From Eubacteriales bacterium (GTDB taxonomy: Bacteria > Bacillota > Clostridia > Oscillospirales > Oscillospiraceae): DNA of 64,000 nucleotides. Position numbers and translations under genes: made by a program. The stretch covers positions 52,878 to 116,877 of the forward strand of contig JAUNPV010000009.1 of NCBI GenBank assembly GCA_030536515.1, given 5' to 3'. Below are positions 15,489 through 23,525 of the stretch, in pieces. The first letter of the stretch is position 1. Each line of letters opens with the position of its first letter. The notes beneath the pieces are model-generated. The model saw nothing but the letters and a program-made list of their open reading frames with translations, was not told the origin of the DNA and did no database searches.

Positions 15489-16301
15489 TTATATGAATTC
15501 ATAGGCGGCCTCGTTGCTTCTTTGGTCCAGGATGAGGCGGCCGTTTTCCCAGAGCCTCATGTGGAGGCTGGCGTTGCAGCACTCCCGGACGGTGACGGAC
15601 ATCTTCCCCGCCGCCGGGGACAGCAGGGGGTGGCCCGGGGTGGGCATCATCCGCAGGTCCAGCCGGAGGCTCCCCTGGACTAAGGACAGCCGCTCCCGGG
15701 TGGCGGCCAGAATCCGCACCCCCCGGTAGGTGGCGAAGCGGTACTCCCGGCCCCGGTACAAAACGGCGCAGATGCAGCCCCGGAAGCGCAGGCCCAGAAA
15801 GGGCACCTCCGCCACGGAGGCCATCATGGCGCAGGGCTCCGGGAAGGTGTTGCACTGGACCCACAGATAGGACCGGGGGAAGGACAGGCCGCTGTCCTTT
15901 TCCCAGTACCCGGTGCCGCCGTCAAAGCTGTAGGTTTTTCCGTCGATGGTGACGCTTCCTGTCAGGCTGTGGGCCATGCTGAGAACGCCGTGGCGGCACT
16001 CCATGGGGAAAAACCGGAAGGGCCCCATGATGTCGGAGGCCAGAGGGGTCAGAGGGCCGTAGGCAATGTCCCCCCGGACCCCGGGCAGCTCCACATGGCA
16101 GCCCTCCCCGGAAAACCGGCAGGCCCCTGCCCGGAGGGCGGCGCCGTCGATTTGCAACTGGGGAAAGTGAAACCGCCGGGAGCCCCGGGGCCAGAGCATC
16201 TGGAGAAAGGCCCCGTCCTGGGCCTGGCCGGGGATAAAGGCCAGCATGGTCTGCCCCTTCTGGTGCTTGAAATACCAGCCTTCAAAGGCTTTTTTCGTCA
16301 T
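15489..16301 (-). CDS. Tocopherol-cyclase-like protein
   Basis: A 270-residue protein without signal peptide or membrane helix. The motifs FEGWYFKHQ (near 5-13), LAFIPG, FDGGTGYWEKDSGLSFPRSYLWVQCN (split here: GGTGYWEKD, then PRSYLWVQCN) and the later FLGLRFRG match the bacterial relatives of plant tocopherol cyclase (PF14249). Tocopherol is not made by such anaerobes, so the true substrate is unknown; a lipid or prenyl compound is possible. ATG at 16301 is preferred over 16307 because GGGAGGG ends 6 bases before it and abuts the other. It is divergent from the MerR-type gene, which might regulate it. Confidence 0.7.
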   Translation of the reverse strand: MTKKAFEGWYFKHQKGQTMLAFIPGQAQDGAFLQMLWPRGSRRFHFPQLQIDGAALRAGACRFSGEGCHVELPGVRGDIAYGPLTPLASDIMGPFRFFPMECRHGVLSMAHSLTGSVTIDGKTYSFDGGTGYWEKDSGLSFPRSYLWVQCNTFPEPCAMMASVAEVPFLGLRFRGCICAVLYRGREYRFATYRGVRILAATRERLSLVQGSLRLDLRMMPTPGHPLLSPAAGKMSVTVRECCNASLHMRLWENGRLILDQRSNEAAYEFI

Positions 16302-16358
16302 GTACATCCCTCCCGGAGAGAGTATAGCCGGAGAATTTTGAAAAAATACAAAAAATCC

Positions 16359-16389
16359 TTGACATTGTACCGACTCTAAGGTGTATAAC
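16359..16389 (+). promoter_or_regulatory. MerR-type promoter with 19-bp spacer
   Basis: TTGACA (16359-16364) and TATAAC (16384-16389) are separated by exactly 19 bp, the over-long spacer characteristic of promoters distorted by MerR-family activators. The spacer contains TACCGACTCTAAGGT, the usual place for the operator. The MerR-like gene starts 23 bp downstream, suggesting autoregulation. Confidence 0.65.
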
Positions 16390-16411
16390 AGGGGGGAAAG
16401 GAGTGATGTGC

Positions 16412-17287
16412 ATGAACATCAAGCAGGCGGAGGAATTATCCGGCGTGTCCCGGCAGAATATTCGCTTTTATGAAAAGCAGGGGCTTCTCACCCCGGCCCG
16501 GAATCCGGACAACGACTACCGGACGTACAGCCAGGCGGATATCGAACGGCTCAAATGGATCCGGGCTCTGCGGACCCTGGATATGCCTCTGGAGGAAGTG
16601 AAAAAGGTGCTGCTCGGCGGCATGAGCCTGGCCCAGGCGGCGGCGGACCAGCAGAAGCGGCTGGAGGCCCAGACCAAGAAGCTGGAGGCGGCCATCCGCC
16701 TGTGCGGCGTGCTTCAGAGCACGCCCATGGATGTGGATGCGTGCCTGGCGGACATGGAGGCGGAGCCTGCGGGCTACTTCCGGCAGTGGCGGCTGGACTA
16801 TCTGGCGGTGAGCCGGGCGGAGCACAAGCGGGTCTTTACCTTCACCCCCGAGGAGGGCATCACCAATCCCCGGGAGTTCACCGCCGCGCTGCTTGCCTTT
16901 GCGGAAAAGGAGGGGCTGGACCTGGTGGTCACCGGGGAGAGTATGTACCCCACCTTCACCATCGACGGCATCGAGTACACCGCCTGGCGGGACTACCACC
17001 GGGTGGGAGGCGGCGGCCTGTCCGTGCCGGTGGCCACCGTCCACTGCGAGATGACCCACCCGGAGGACTACCTGCCTCCGGTGCCGGAAAAGCGGCGGCG
17101 GGCGCTGGCGGTGCTGAACGCCTGCTGGCCGGGGGTGCTGCTTCTGGCGCTTTTCCTGATGAGCCGGGACCGGGGCTACCTCTTTGAAAGCTGGCAGGGC
17201 CTGGTGCTGCTGCTGGCCATCGTGGTGCTGACTGGCGCTGGCTGCTACCTGGGCTGGCGGTTTCACTGGAACGAGCGGGGGAAATGA
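16412..17287 (+). CDS. MerR-family regulator with C-terminal membrane helices
   Basis: A 291-residue protein. Residues 1-70 are a clear MerR winged helix (MNIKQAEELSGVSRQNIRFY, partly quoted; then EKQGLLTPARNPDNDYRTY). Residues about 75-100 form the dimer coiled coil. A middle domain of unknown type (about 130-225) follows. Two hydrophobic segments near the end, NACWPGVLLLALFLM and GLVLLLAIVVLTGAG, make it a probable membrane-anchored transcription factor. Of the starts GTG 16403, ATG 16406 and ATG 16412, the last has the best spacing (8 bases) from AAAGGAG. It is divergent from the tocopherol-cyclase-like gene. Confidence 0.85.
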   Translation: MNIKQAEELSGVSRQNIRFYEKQGLLTPARNPDNDYRTYSQADIERLKWIRALRTLDMPLEEVKKVLLGGMSLAQAAADQQKRLEAQTKKLEAAIRLCGVLQSTPMDVDACLADMEAEPAGYFRQWRLDYLAVSRAEHKRVFTFTPEEGITNPREFTAALLAFAEKEGLDLVVTGESMYPTFTIDGIEYTAWRDYHRVGGGGLSVPVATVHCEMTHPEDYLPPVPEKRRRALAVLNACWPGVLLLALFLMSRDRGYLFESWQGLVLLLAIVVLTGAGCYLGWRFHWNERGK

Positions 17288-17331
17288 CAGGAAGACGTGG
17301 GCTGTGAGTGTAAATAAACCGTAAATAAATA

Positions 17332-17363
17332 GAAGGGTGCCCACCGGGCACCCTTGATTTTTT
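17332..17363 (+). terminator. Intrinsic terminator after the MerR-type gene
   Basis: Stem AAGGGTGCCC / GGGCACCCTT with a short loop is followed by GATTTTTTG. Confidence 0.85.
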
Positions 17364-17414
17364 GACTGGGATAGCGTAAAATGAATGTAAATCTTTTGGA
17401 TTGGGTGGAACATC

Positions 17415-18233
17415 ATGCTGAAAACAAGAGTCAAAACCGCAGCGGTGCTGGTTGTGCTGGCGCTGCCTATCCTCTGGCTGTCCTATATTCCCTTCGTCAT
17501 CAACGGCTTTGCCGTGGCCATTGCCCTGATGGCGGTGTTTGAGCTGTACCGGGGGGCGGGGCTTTTGAAGAAGGACCCGCTGGTCCTGGTGGCTCTGGCG
17601 GGGGCGGTGGTGATTCCCCAGCTCCGGCTGGAGGGGTATATCGACCTGCTGGCCCTGGTGTTCCCCCTGATTCTGCTGGCCTTCCTCATGGCCATGCTGC
17701 GCCAGGACGAGATGCCCGTGCCCGGGCGGATTGCCACGTTCTGCCTGAGCATGGCGGTGTGCCTGTTCTTTGGGGCCATTCCCAGGCTCCGCCGGCTGCC
17801 CTTTGGGCTGCTGAATCTTGTGATGATGGTGCTGGTGTGCGTGGCCACCGATGCTGCCGCCTATTTTGTGGGCCGTGCCCGGGGCCGCCACAAGCTGGCT
17901 CCCACCGTCAGCCCCAACAAAACCATCGAGGGCGCTCTGGGCGGCACCGTCACCGCCATTTTGGCGGCCATGCTTATGTGCGTGCTGACGGAGGTGTTCA
18001 GCGACATCCGGGTCAACTATGCCGCCGTAGTGCTCTACGCCGCCGTCACCTCGGTGGTGGGCCAGATGGGGGATTTGAGTATGTCGCTGATTAAGCGGCG
18101 GGTGGGCATCAAGGATTTCGGCACCCTGCTCCCCGGCCACGGCGGCATTCTGGACCGGTTCGACAGCCAGTCCTTCGCCGCCCCCTTCACCCTGATTTTC
18201 GTGGAAAGCATCTGCCCGCTGTTTGTGCGGTAG
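17415..18233 (+). CDS. cdsA: Phosphatidate cytidylyltransferase
   Basis: Integral membrane enzyme making CDP-diacylglycerol from phosphatidate and CTP, the branch point of phospholipid synthesis. The 272 residues hold about eight helices and end with the family signature SLIKRRVGIKDFGTLLPGHGGI (shown in part: RRVGIKDFG, LLPGHGGILDRFDS). An upstream conserved stretch is ATDAAAYFVGRARGRHKLAP followed by SPNKTIEG. The length is typical for CdsA. It stands alone here rather than with uppS, dxr and rseP, so it may be a second, unlinked copy; that cannot be checked within the window. Confidence 0.93.
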   Translation: MLKTRVKTAAVLVVLALPILWLSYIPFVINGFAVAIALMAVFELYRGAGLLKKDPLVLVALAGAVVIPQLRLEGYIDLLALVFPLILLAFLMAMLRQDEMPVPGRIATFCLSMAVCLFFGAIPRLRRLPFGLLNLVMMVLVCVATDAAAYFVGRARGRHKLAPTVSPNKTIEGALGGTVTAILAAMLMCVLTEVFSDIRVNYAAVVLYAAVTSVVGQMGDLSMSLIKRRVGIKDFGTLLPGHGGILDRFDSQSFAAPFTLIFVESICPLFVR

Positions 18234-18243
18234 TGTAAAGCCT

Positions 18244-18291
18244 AAAATGTCATTGCGAGCCAGTGCACACACTGGCTCGCAATGACATTTT
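18244..18291. repeat. Perfect palindrome, AATGTCATTGCGA family
   Basis: A near-perfect 48-bp palindrome, AAAATGTCATTGCGAGCCAG followed by its complement, separates the convergent cdsA and cbiO genes. The outer AATGTCATTGCGA ends recur at 47405-47510, 49508-49557 and 54700-54717. It may also act as a bidirectional terminator, since both flanks carry T runs. Likely a mobile palindromic repeat. Confidence 0.75.
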
Positions 18292-19137
18292 TTAGTCGTC
18301 ACGCCCGACTAAATAGTCCTCCAGCTGGTCCATGTCTCTGGGGCAGGGGAGGCTGGGGTCCAGGACGCCCCGGCGGCACAGCCGCTCGAACAGCCCCACC
18401 ACCGCCGGCGGCTCCAGATTTGTAAGCGCCAGGGCCTGGCTGCTGCGCAGCACCTGCTGGGGCGGCCCCTGGGTCAGGACCCGGCCCTGGTGGAACAGCA
18501 CCACCTGGTCGGCCCAGCCGTAGGCGAAGTCTACGTCGTGGGTGGACAATACCACGGTGATGCCCGCCGCCGTCATTTCGTCAATCAGGTGATTGACGAT
18601 TTTTGTGTGCTTGGGGTCCAGGGCGGCGGTGGGCTCGTCCAATAAAATCAGGTCCGGGTGCATCACCAGAATGTCCGCAATGGACACCCGCTTTTTCTGG
18701 CCGCCGCTGAGGGCGTGGGTGGGCTTGTGGCGGAAGGGGGCAATCTCCAGCCGGTCGATCACCGCCTCCACCTCCTGCCGGACCGTTTCCTCGGAAAGAC
18801 CCAGATTCAGGGGGCCGAAGGAAATCTCCTGGTAGACGCTGGCGGAAAACAGCTGATTGTCCGGGTCCTGAAAGACGATGCCCACCCTGCTGCGCAGCCG
18901 CAGCAGGCTTTTTTTGTCATAGGCGACCGGCTCTCCGTCAAGGTACAGCGCCCCCCGCTGGGGCTTGCAGATGCCGGTGCAGCACAGAAAGAAGGTGGAC
19001 TTGCCGCTGCCGTTGGCTCCCATCAGGGCCACCCGCTGGCCCCGCCCGATTTCCAGGGAAAGGCCGTCCAGGGCATAGGAAGCGCCCTCATCGTAGGAAT
19101 ATGCCACATTTTCGGCCCTCAAGATACAATCATTCAT
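18292..19137 (-). CDS. cbiO: Cobalt ECF-type transporter ATPase
   Basis: Energy-coupling ATPase of the CbiMNQO cobalt importer. The 281 residues show Walker A GANGSGKST, Q-loop VFQDPDNQLFSASVYQEISFG (quoted in part) including the PDNQ motif typical of CbiO/EcfA, signature LSGGQKKR and Walker B LILLDEPTAALDP. Its ATG overlaps the stop of cbiQ (ATGA), fixing the start at 19137 rather than at an in-frame codon 18 bp upstream. It is the last gene of the riboswitch-led operon. Confidence 0.94.
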   Translation of the reverse strand: MNDCILRAENVAYSYDEGASYALDGLSLEIGRGQRVALMGANGSGKSTFFLCCTGICKPQRGALYLDGEPVAYDKKSLLRLRSRVGIVFQDPDNQLFSASVYQEISFGPLNLGLSEETVRQEVEAVIDRLEIAPFRHKPTHALSGGQKKRVSIADILVMHPDLILLDEPTAALDPKHTKIVNHLIDEMTAAGITVVLSTHDVDFAYGWADQVVLFHQGRVLTQGPPQQVLRSSQALALTNLEPPAVVGLFERLCRRGVLDPSLPCPRDMDQLEDYLVGRDD

Positions 19138-19910
19138 GCAAAGAATTTCCTCCATACGGCAAGGCTCAGCAGCCCGGCGTCAAACAGGATAATGGCGGCA
19201 ATCACGCCCCGCCTGGGCGGCCGGCTTTCCGACAGGACCCGGATGGTGTCGTCATAGCACCGGGCCTCCATGGCTGTGTACAGCTTTCCGGACCGGGCGG
19301 TGGCGCGGATCATCAGCACGGAGCCCAGGAGCCCAAAGGAGCGGACGGAGGTCCGGTAGTCCCGGTTGCCAAGGCGGCAGTCCTGGGAAACGGAGATGGC
19401 CGACGCCGTATCCAGCAGAATAAAAATGAAGCGGTAGGTCAGCAGCATCAGCTCGGACAGCAGCCTGGGGCAGTGCATTTTCCGCAGGACCTCCAGAATG
19501 TCCGGCATCGGCGTTGTAAACGACAGAAAGTACAGGCAGGAAACGGCAGACAGCGCCGTGAGAATCAGCTGTACGCTGTACAGAAAGGCGGACCGGCTGG
19601 CCGTCAGATACCAGCTGCCGATGGGGAGCGCAAACAGGTCCAGCGGAACCCGCCGGATATTGAACATAATGGCAAAGGTGCTCAGAAACAAAAAGGTCAG
19701 AGGTACCGTCATGGCTTTCAGATAACGCAGAACAGGGATTCCTCCCTTCCATGTGGTCAGAATCCCCGTAACTGCTAAAACGATACACGCCACGGCAATG
19801 GACCGGCTGGCAACGCAGATGCACAGCGTGACCATGGCGAAGGCGAATTTTTCCCCTGCATTTTCATATCTAAGCCTGGAATTGTAGCACAGCTTATCTA
19901 TGGAAATCAT
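19134..19910 (-). CDS. cbiQ: Cobalt transporter T-component CbiQ
   Basis: Transmembrane coupling protein of 258 residues. It has hydrophobic segments near 22-75 and 105-130 and the cytoplasmic coupling helices with RSFGLLGSVLMIRATARSGKLYTAMEARCYD (quoted in part: RATARSGKLYTAMEARCY), corresponding to the RS.RG....AM..RG motif of CbiQ/EcfT. It joins the CbiO ATPase to the CbiM core. The gene lies 28 bp after cbiN and overlaps cbiO by 4 bp. Confidence 0.92.
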   Translation of the reverse strand: MISIDKLCYNSRLRYENAGEKFAFAMVTLCICVASRSIAVACIVLAVTGILTTWKGGIPVLRYLKAMTVPLTFLFLSTFAIMFNIRRVPLDLFALPIGSWYLTASRSAFLYSVQLILTALSAVSCLYFLSFTTPMPDILEVLRKMHCPRLLSELMLLTYRFIFILLDTASAISVSQDCRLGNRDYRTSVRSFGLLGSVLMIRATARSGKLYTAMEARCYDDTIRVLSESRPPRRGVIAAIILFDAGLLSLAVWRKFFA

Positions 19911-19938
19911 TGAAATTCCTCTTTAACAAAGGGCGGGA

Positions 19939-20235
19939 TTACTCCTTGACGTATTTTTTGCGCTCCACATAGCGGCCCATGCAGAAGGCGATGATGCCCA
20001 CACCGATGCCGGTCTGGATGCAGAAGAACAGGCTCTCCACCTCGCCGGGCAGCTCGCCGCCAAGCAGGGTTTCCAGAATGGGCGTGGCCCAGGGCTCATA
20101 TTCGGAGTGGACCTCCTCCACAACGCCGCCTGCCGCATCGTCGGCTCCGCCGAATTCGGCGTCCTTCAGTGCAAACAGGGGAACCAGGGCAATCAGAGCA
20201 ATCAGAATAATGGCAATCAAAACTTTCGTTTTCAT
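19939..20235 (-). CDS. cbiN: Cobalt transport protein CbiN
   Basis: Small auxiliary membrane protein, 98 residues, with helices at about 4-24 and 68-86 and an acidic extracytoplasmic loop containing EYEPWATPILETLLGGELPGEVESLFFCIQ (quoted in part: YEPWATPI, PGEVESLFFCIQ). The F-A-G-D/A-x-D-x-A segment and the PW-x-P-I motif are diagnostic of CbiN. It lies 3 bp after cbiM, matching the canonical cbiMNQO order. Confidence 0.93.
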   Translation of the reverse strand: MKTKVLIAIILIALIALVPLFALKDAEFGGADDAAGGVVEEVHSEYEPWATPILETLLGGELPGEVESLFFCIQTGIGVGIIAFCMGRYVERKKYVKE

Positions 20236-20238
20236 AAG

Positions 20239-20994
20239 TCAGACCTCCTCAAAGTAGCCGACGGCCTTCAGCTCGGGCTTTGCGTAGGTTTCCAGACCGG
20301 CCACAATCAGCACAGTGATGATGCCCTCAATGATGGCCAGGGGAACCTGAGTGGGCGCAAAGATGACCATGAACTTGCCCCAGGCAGCCATAAAGCTGGT
20401 GTCGGCGTGATGGGCCATGGCCAGCTGGGTGGCAGTGATGATGTAGGTGAACAGATCGCCCAGCGTAGCGGCCAGGAAAACATTCACCTTCTGATTGAGC
20501 TTCATTTTTTTGCCCAGCACGTAGATGCCGTAGGTGACGAAGGGACCGGCAATGGCCATGGAGAAGGTGTTGGCGCCGATGGTGGTCAGGCCGCCGTGGG
20601 CCAGCAGAATGGCCTGGAACAGCAGCACGATCAGCCCCAGAATGGACACGGCGGAGGGTCCAAAGAGGATTGCGCCCAGGCCGGTGCCGGTCATGTGGGA
20701 GCAGGAGCCGGTGACGGAGGGGATTTTCAGGGAGGAAATCACAAAGACGAAGGCTCCGGACATGGCCAGCAGCGTAATCAGGCTCTTATTGCCCTTGAGG
20801 GTCTTTCGGATGGACAGGTATCCGGCGGCCAGGAAGGGCAGGCACAGCACGCCCCAGCTGATGCAGTAGGCGGCGGGCAGGTAGCCCTCCATGATGTGCA
20901 TGGCGCTGGCGGTGGGGACAATGCCGAATTTCAGTGCAAAGGCGCTGAGACACACCAGAAACAGCTTTTCCATGCGGGTGAATTTCTTGCTCAT
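20239..20994 (-). CDS. cbiM: Cobalt transport protein CbiM (substrate-binding component)
   Basis: Core membrane component that captures Co2+. The 251 residues begin with a signal-like helix ending in ASAMHIMEGYLP. After cleavage MHIMEGYLP provides the new N-terminus (Met-His) that coordinates cobalt in this family. Other family motifs are GSCSHMTGTGLGAILFGPSAV and LLAHGGLTTIGANTFSM. ATG at 20994 is preceded by AAAGGAGC. The long leader upstream carries a cobalamin riboswitch with its own terminator, so expression should fall when cobalamin is plentiful. Confidence 0.95.
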   Translation of the reverse strand: MSKKFTRMEKLFLVCLSAFALKFGIVPTASAMHIMEGYLPAAYCISWGVLCLPFLAAGYLSIRKTLKGNKSLITLLAMSGAFVFVISSLKIPSVTGSCSHMTGTGLGAILFGPSAVSILGLIVLLFQAILLAHGGLTTIGANTFSMAIAGPFVTYGIYVLGKKMKLNQKVNVFLAATLGDLFTYIITATQLAMAHHADTSFMAAWGKFMVIFAPTQVPLAIIEGIITVLIVAGLETYAKPELKAVGYFEEV

Positions 20995-21169
20995 AAGTTT
21001 TTGCTCCTTTCTTCTTTCCGTATTGGAATATATAATACAACTCAAAGGCCATATTACCGAAATGACAGACGGCAATTCGCTCCGGGCGGCGTTCGGAAAG
21101 GAGGGCTGCGCGGCAGGGAGGCTACCCCTGCCGCTGCTATATCGACCGTGCAATAGGGGGGACACAGTG

Positions 21170-21400
21170 GCAAAAAAAGCCGCTGTGCCAAAACACAGCG
21201 GACAACGACCTCATTGTGCACCAGCACAACAGCATGAGTTATTCCACTTCGGTTCCGGCGAAGCGAAGGCATTCCTCCTGAGGTAATCTGACTTATCTCC
21301 CGAACGGAGCATCACAGTGACCGACTCGCAGGGCTTCTCACCCTATTCCCCTCTGCCACCGGCGAAGCGGCAGCACAAGGAAGCCTTTGCAATATTCATC
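21170..21400 (-). promoter_or_regulatory. Cobalamin riboswitch with intrinsic terminator
   Basis: Read on the minus strand, the leader contains the conserved B12-box landmarks in order: GAGGGGAATAGGGTG, AGAAGCCCTGCGAGTCGGTC, ACTGTGATGC, and AAGTCAGATTACC (plus-strand about 21284-21355). A hairpin GCCGCTGTG/CACAGCGGC follows (21179-21201 with T7 at its end), acting as terminator. The riboswitch lies about 180 bp upstream of cbiM. Together these make a transcriptional off-switch for cobalt uptake the most likely mechanism. Confidence 0.88.
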
Positions 21401-21449
21401 TGTAGTCTTATCTTAGCACGCACAGGCAGCAAAGTCAAGGGGCTTTTTT

Positions 21450-21495
21450 CCGCAAAGGGAAAAAGCCTCTCCCCGGGTGCAGGGGAGAGGCTTTC
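21450..21495 (-). terminator. Intrinsic terminator of the TRAP operon
   Basis: On the minus strand the stem GCCTCTCCCC / GGGGAGAGGC is followed by TTTTTCCC; it lies just after the TRAP permease stop codon and before the cobalamin riboswitch. Confidence 0.82.
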
Positions 21496-21501
21496 CAAAA
21501 A

Positions 21502-23451
21502 TCATGCCTGCAGGGCCGATTCCCGGTTTTTCTGCGCAAGCTGAGGCAGAACCGCCAGAATCACCAGCAGTGCGCCGCCGACGTCGGTGAGGACGCCCGG
21601 CACAATCAGCATCAGGCCGCCTGCGGCGATGATGATGCGCCAGACGGGGCTCATGTGGGTCAGCAGGTAGCCCTCCAGGGCAGCGGACAGGGCCACAATG
21701 CCCATGCAGGAGGTGACGCAGATGAGAATGACCTCCGGCAAGGTGGTGTCCACAAACAGCATGGCCGGGTTCAGGGCGAAAATGTAGGGCACGATGAAGG
21801 CGGCAATGGCCAGCTTGGTGGCGGTGAGGGCGGTTTTCATGGGGTTGGCCTGGGCAATGGCGGCACCGGCGTAGGCGGCCAGGGCCACAGGCGGTGTCAG
21901 GTCCGCCACGATGCCGAAGTAGAACACGAAGAAGTGGGCGGCAATGGCGGGCACGCCCATCCGGATGAGAATGGGGGCGCAGGTGGCGGCCATGATGCAG
22001 TAGTTGGCGGTGGTGGGCACGCCCATGCCCAGCACGATGCAGCAAATCATGGTCAGAAACAGGGCGATGATGGTGTGGTTACCTGCCACGGCCACAATGC
22101 CGTTGATGAGCATATTGGCCAGGCCCGTCATGGTGATGGTACCGGCGATGATGCCCGCAATGCCGCAGGCGGCGGCCACGGTAATCATGCCCTGCCCACC
22201 GGCAGCCAGGGCCTCAAAAATCCCCTTGAAGCCGATGCGGTGGTGTTTATCCACCAGGCTTACGGCAATGGCCACCACAATGGCAATGGCGGCGGCGTAC
22301 TGGATGGACTTCTGGGAGGTGCTGACCAGGTAAATCAGCAGCACCAGCGGCAGCAGCAGATACACCTGCTTCAGCAGAGGGCCCACCCGGGGCAGCTCCG
22401 CCTTGCTCAGGCCCCGCAGGCCCAGCTTCTTGGCCTCCAGATGGACGGCCACGAAAATACCGGCAAAGTACAGCACAGCGGGAAGAATGGCCCGCAGGGC
22501 GATGTCACTGTAGGCCGTGCCCACATAGTCCGCCATCAGGAAGGCGGCGGCGCCCATAATGGGGGGCATAATCTGGCCGCCGGTGGAGGCGGAGGCCTCG
22601 GCAGCTGCGGCGAACTCCGGGGTGTAGCCGGTTTTCTTCATCAGAGGAATGGTGACAGAGCCGGAGCCTACGGTGTTGGCAACGCTGGAGCCGGAGACCA
22701 TGCCCTCAAAGGCGCTGGCCACCACCGCCACCTTGGCGGGGCCGCCGGAGAAGCCGCCGACGAAGGCGTTGGAGATGTTGATGAAAAACTCCGCAATGCC
22801 GGTCCGCTCCAGGAATGCGCCGAAGATGATGAACACCACAATGAATTTGGAGCAGACGTTGATGGGGGTGGAGAGAATGCCCTCCTTGCTGTAAAACAGG
22901 TAGCGGATGGAGTAGTTCAGCTTCCCGGAGAAGGTGGGGTTGGAAAGGCCCCAGATCAGGGCATAGACCAGGAAGCACCCGGCTACAATGAGAATGGGCA
23001 GTCCCACGCTCCGGCGGCAGATTTCCGCCAGGGACAGAATGCCCACCAGGCCAATGACAATCTGATACCAGGTGAAATTGCTGCCCTGCTGGATGATGGT
23101 CATGGCGTTGGCGGTGTAATATAGGAATGAGCCGGTGCCCAGAATCATCAGCACCACGTCATACCAGGGGATGCAGTTGACCTTCTGCTTGCCCTTGTGG
23201 GCGGGGAACACCAGATAGCCGATGAGGATGATGAAGGCCACAAAGGAGGTGAGCCGAATTTCCTCCAGCCAGCTGGTGAACAGGGTCACACCAATGCAGA
23301 ACAGGGAAAAGGCCGCCAGCACCGCCTGAACGGCCAGCTTGGGCCTTCCCTCCCAGATGCGGGTGTTGGACTCCTGGTCGTACTTCTTCATGACGGCTTC
23401 CAGGTCCATGGGGGCTTCGTCTGCTTTCGGTTTTTTCTTGAAAAATGCCAT
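21502..23451 (-). CDS. TRAP transporter fused 4TM/12TM permease
   Basis: Membrane permease of 649 residues in which the small (DctQ-like) and large (DctM-like) TRAP subunits are fused, the form that pairs with TAXI binding proteins. Conserved large-subunit stretches are AFEGMVSGSSVANTVGSGSVTIPLMKK (quoted in part: MVSGSSVANTVGSG), EASASTGGQIMPPIMGAAAF and LGMGVPTTANYCIMA. ATG at 23451 follows AAGGAGG. It uses an ion gradient to import an organic anion; substrate not evident. It lies 74 bp after the binding-protein gene in the same direction. Confidence 0.93.
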   Translation of the reverse strand: MAFFKKKPKADEAPMDLEAVMKKYDQESNTRIWEGRPKLAVQAVLAAFSLFCIGVTLFTSWLEEIRLTSFVAFIILIGYLVFPAHKGKQKVNCIPWYDVVLMILGTGSFLYYTANAMTIIQQGSNFTWYQIVIGLVGILSLAEICRRSVGLPILIVAGCFLVYALIWGLSNPTFSGKLNYSIRYLFYSKEGILSTPINVCSKFIVVFIIFGAFLERTGIAEFFINISNAFVGGFSGGPAKVAVVASAFEGMVSGSSVANTVGSGSVTIPLMKKTGYTPEFAAAAEASASTGGQIMPPIMGAAAFLMADYVGTAYSDIALRAILPAVLYFAGIFVAVHLEAKKLGLRGLSKAELPRVGPLLKQVYLLLPLVLLIYLVSTSQKSIQYAAAIAIVVAIAVSLVDKHHRIGFKGIFEALAAGGQGMITVAAACGIAGIIAGTITMTGLANMLINGIVAVAGNHTIIALFLTMICCIVLGMGVPTTANYCIMAATCAPILIRMGVPAIAAHFFVFYFGIVADLTPPVALAAYAGAAIAQANPMKTALTATKLAIAAFIVPYIFALNPAMLFVDTTLPEVILICVTSCMGIVALSAALEGYLLTHMSPVWRIIIAAGGLMLIVPGVLTDVGGALLVILAVLPQLAQKNRESALQA

Positions 23452-23525
23452 AATCTGCCTCCTTGGGGGATTTTTTTGAAAAGCCGCAGCGGCGTTCACC
23501 GCTGCGGCCCTTCACAATGGTTGTG

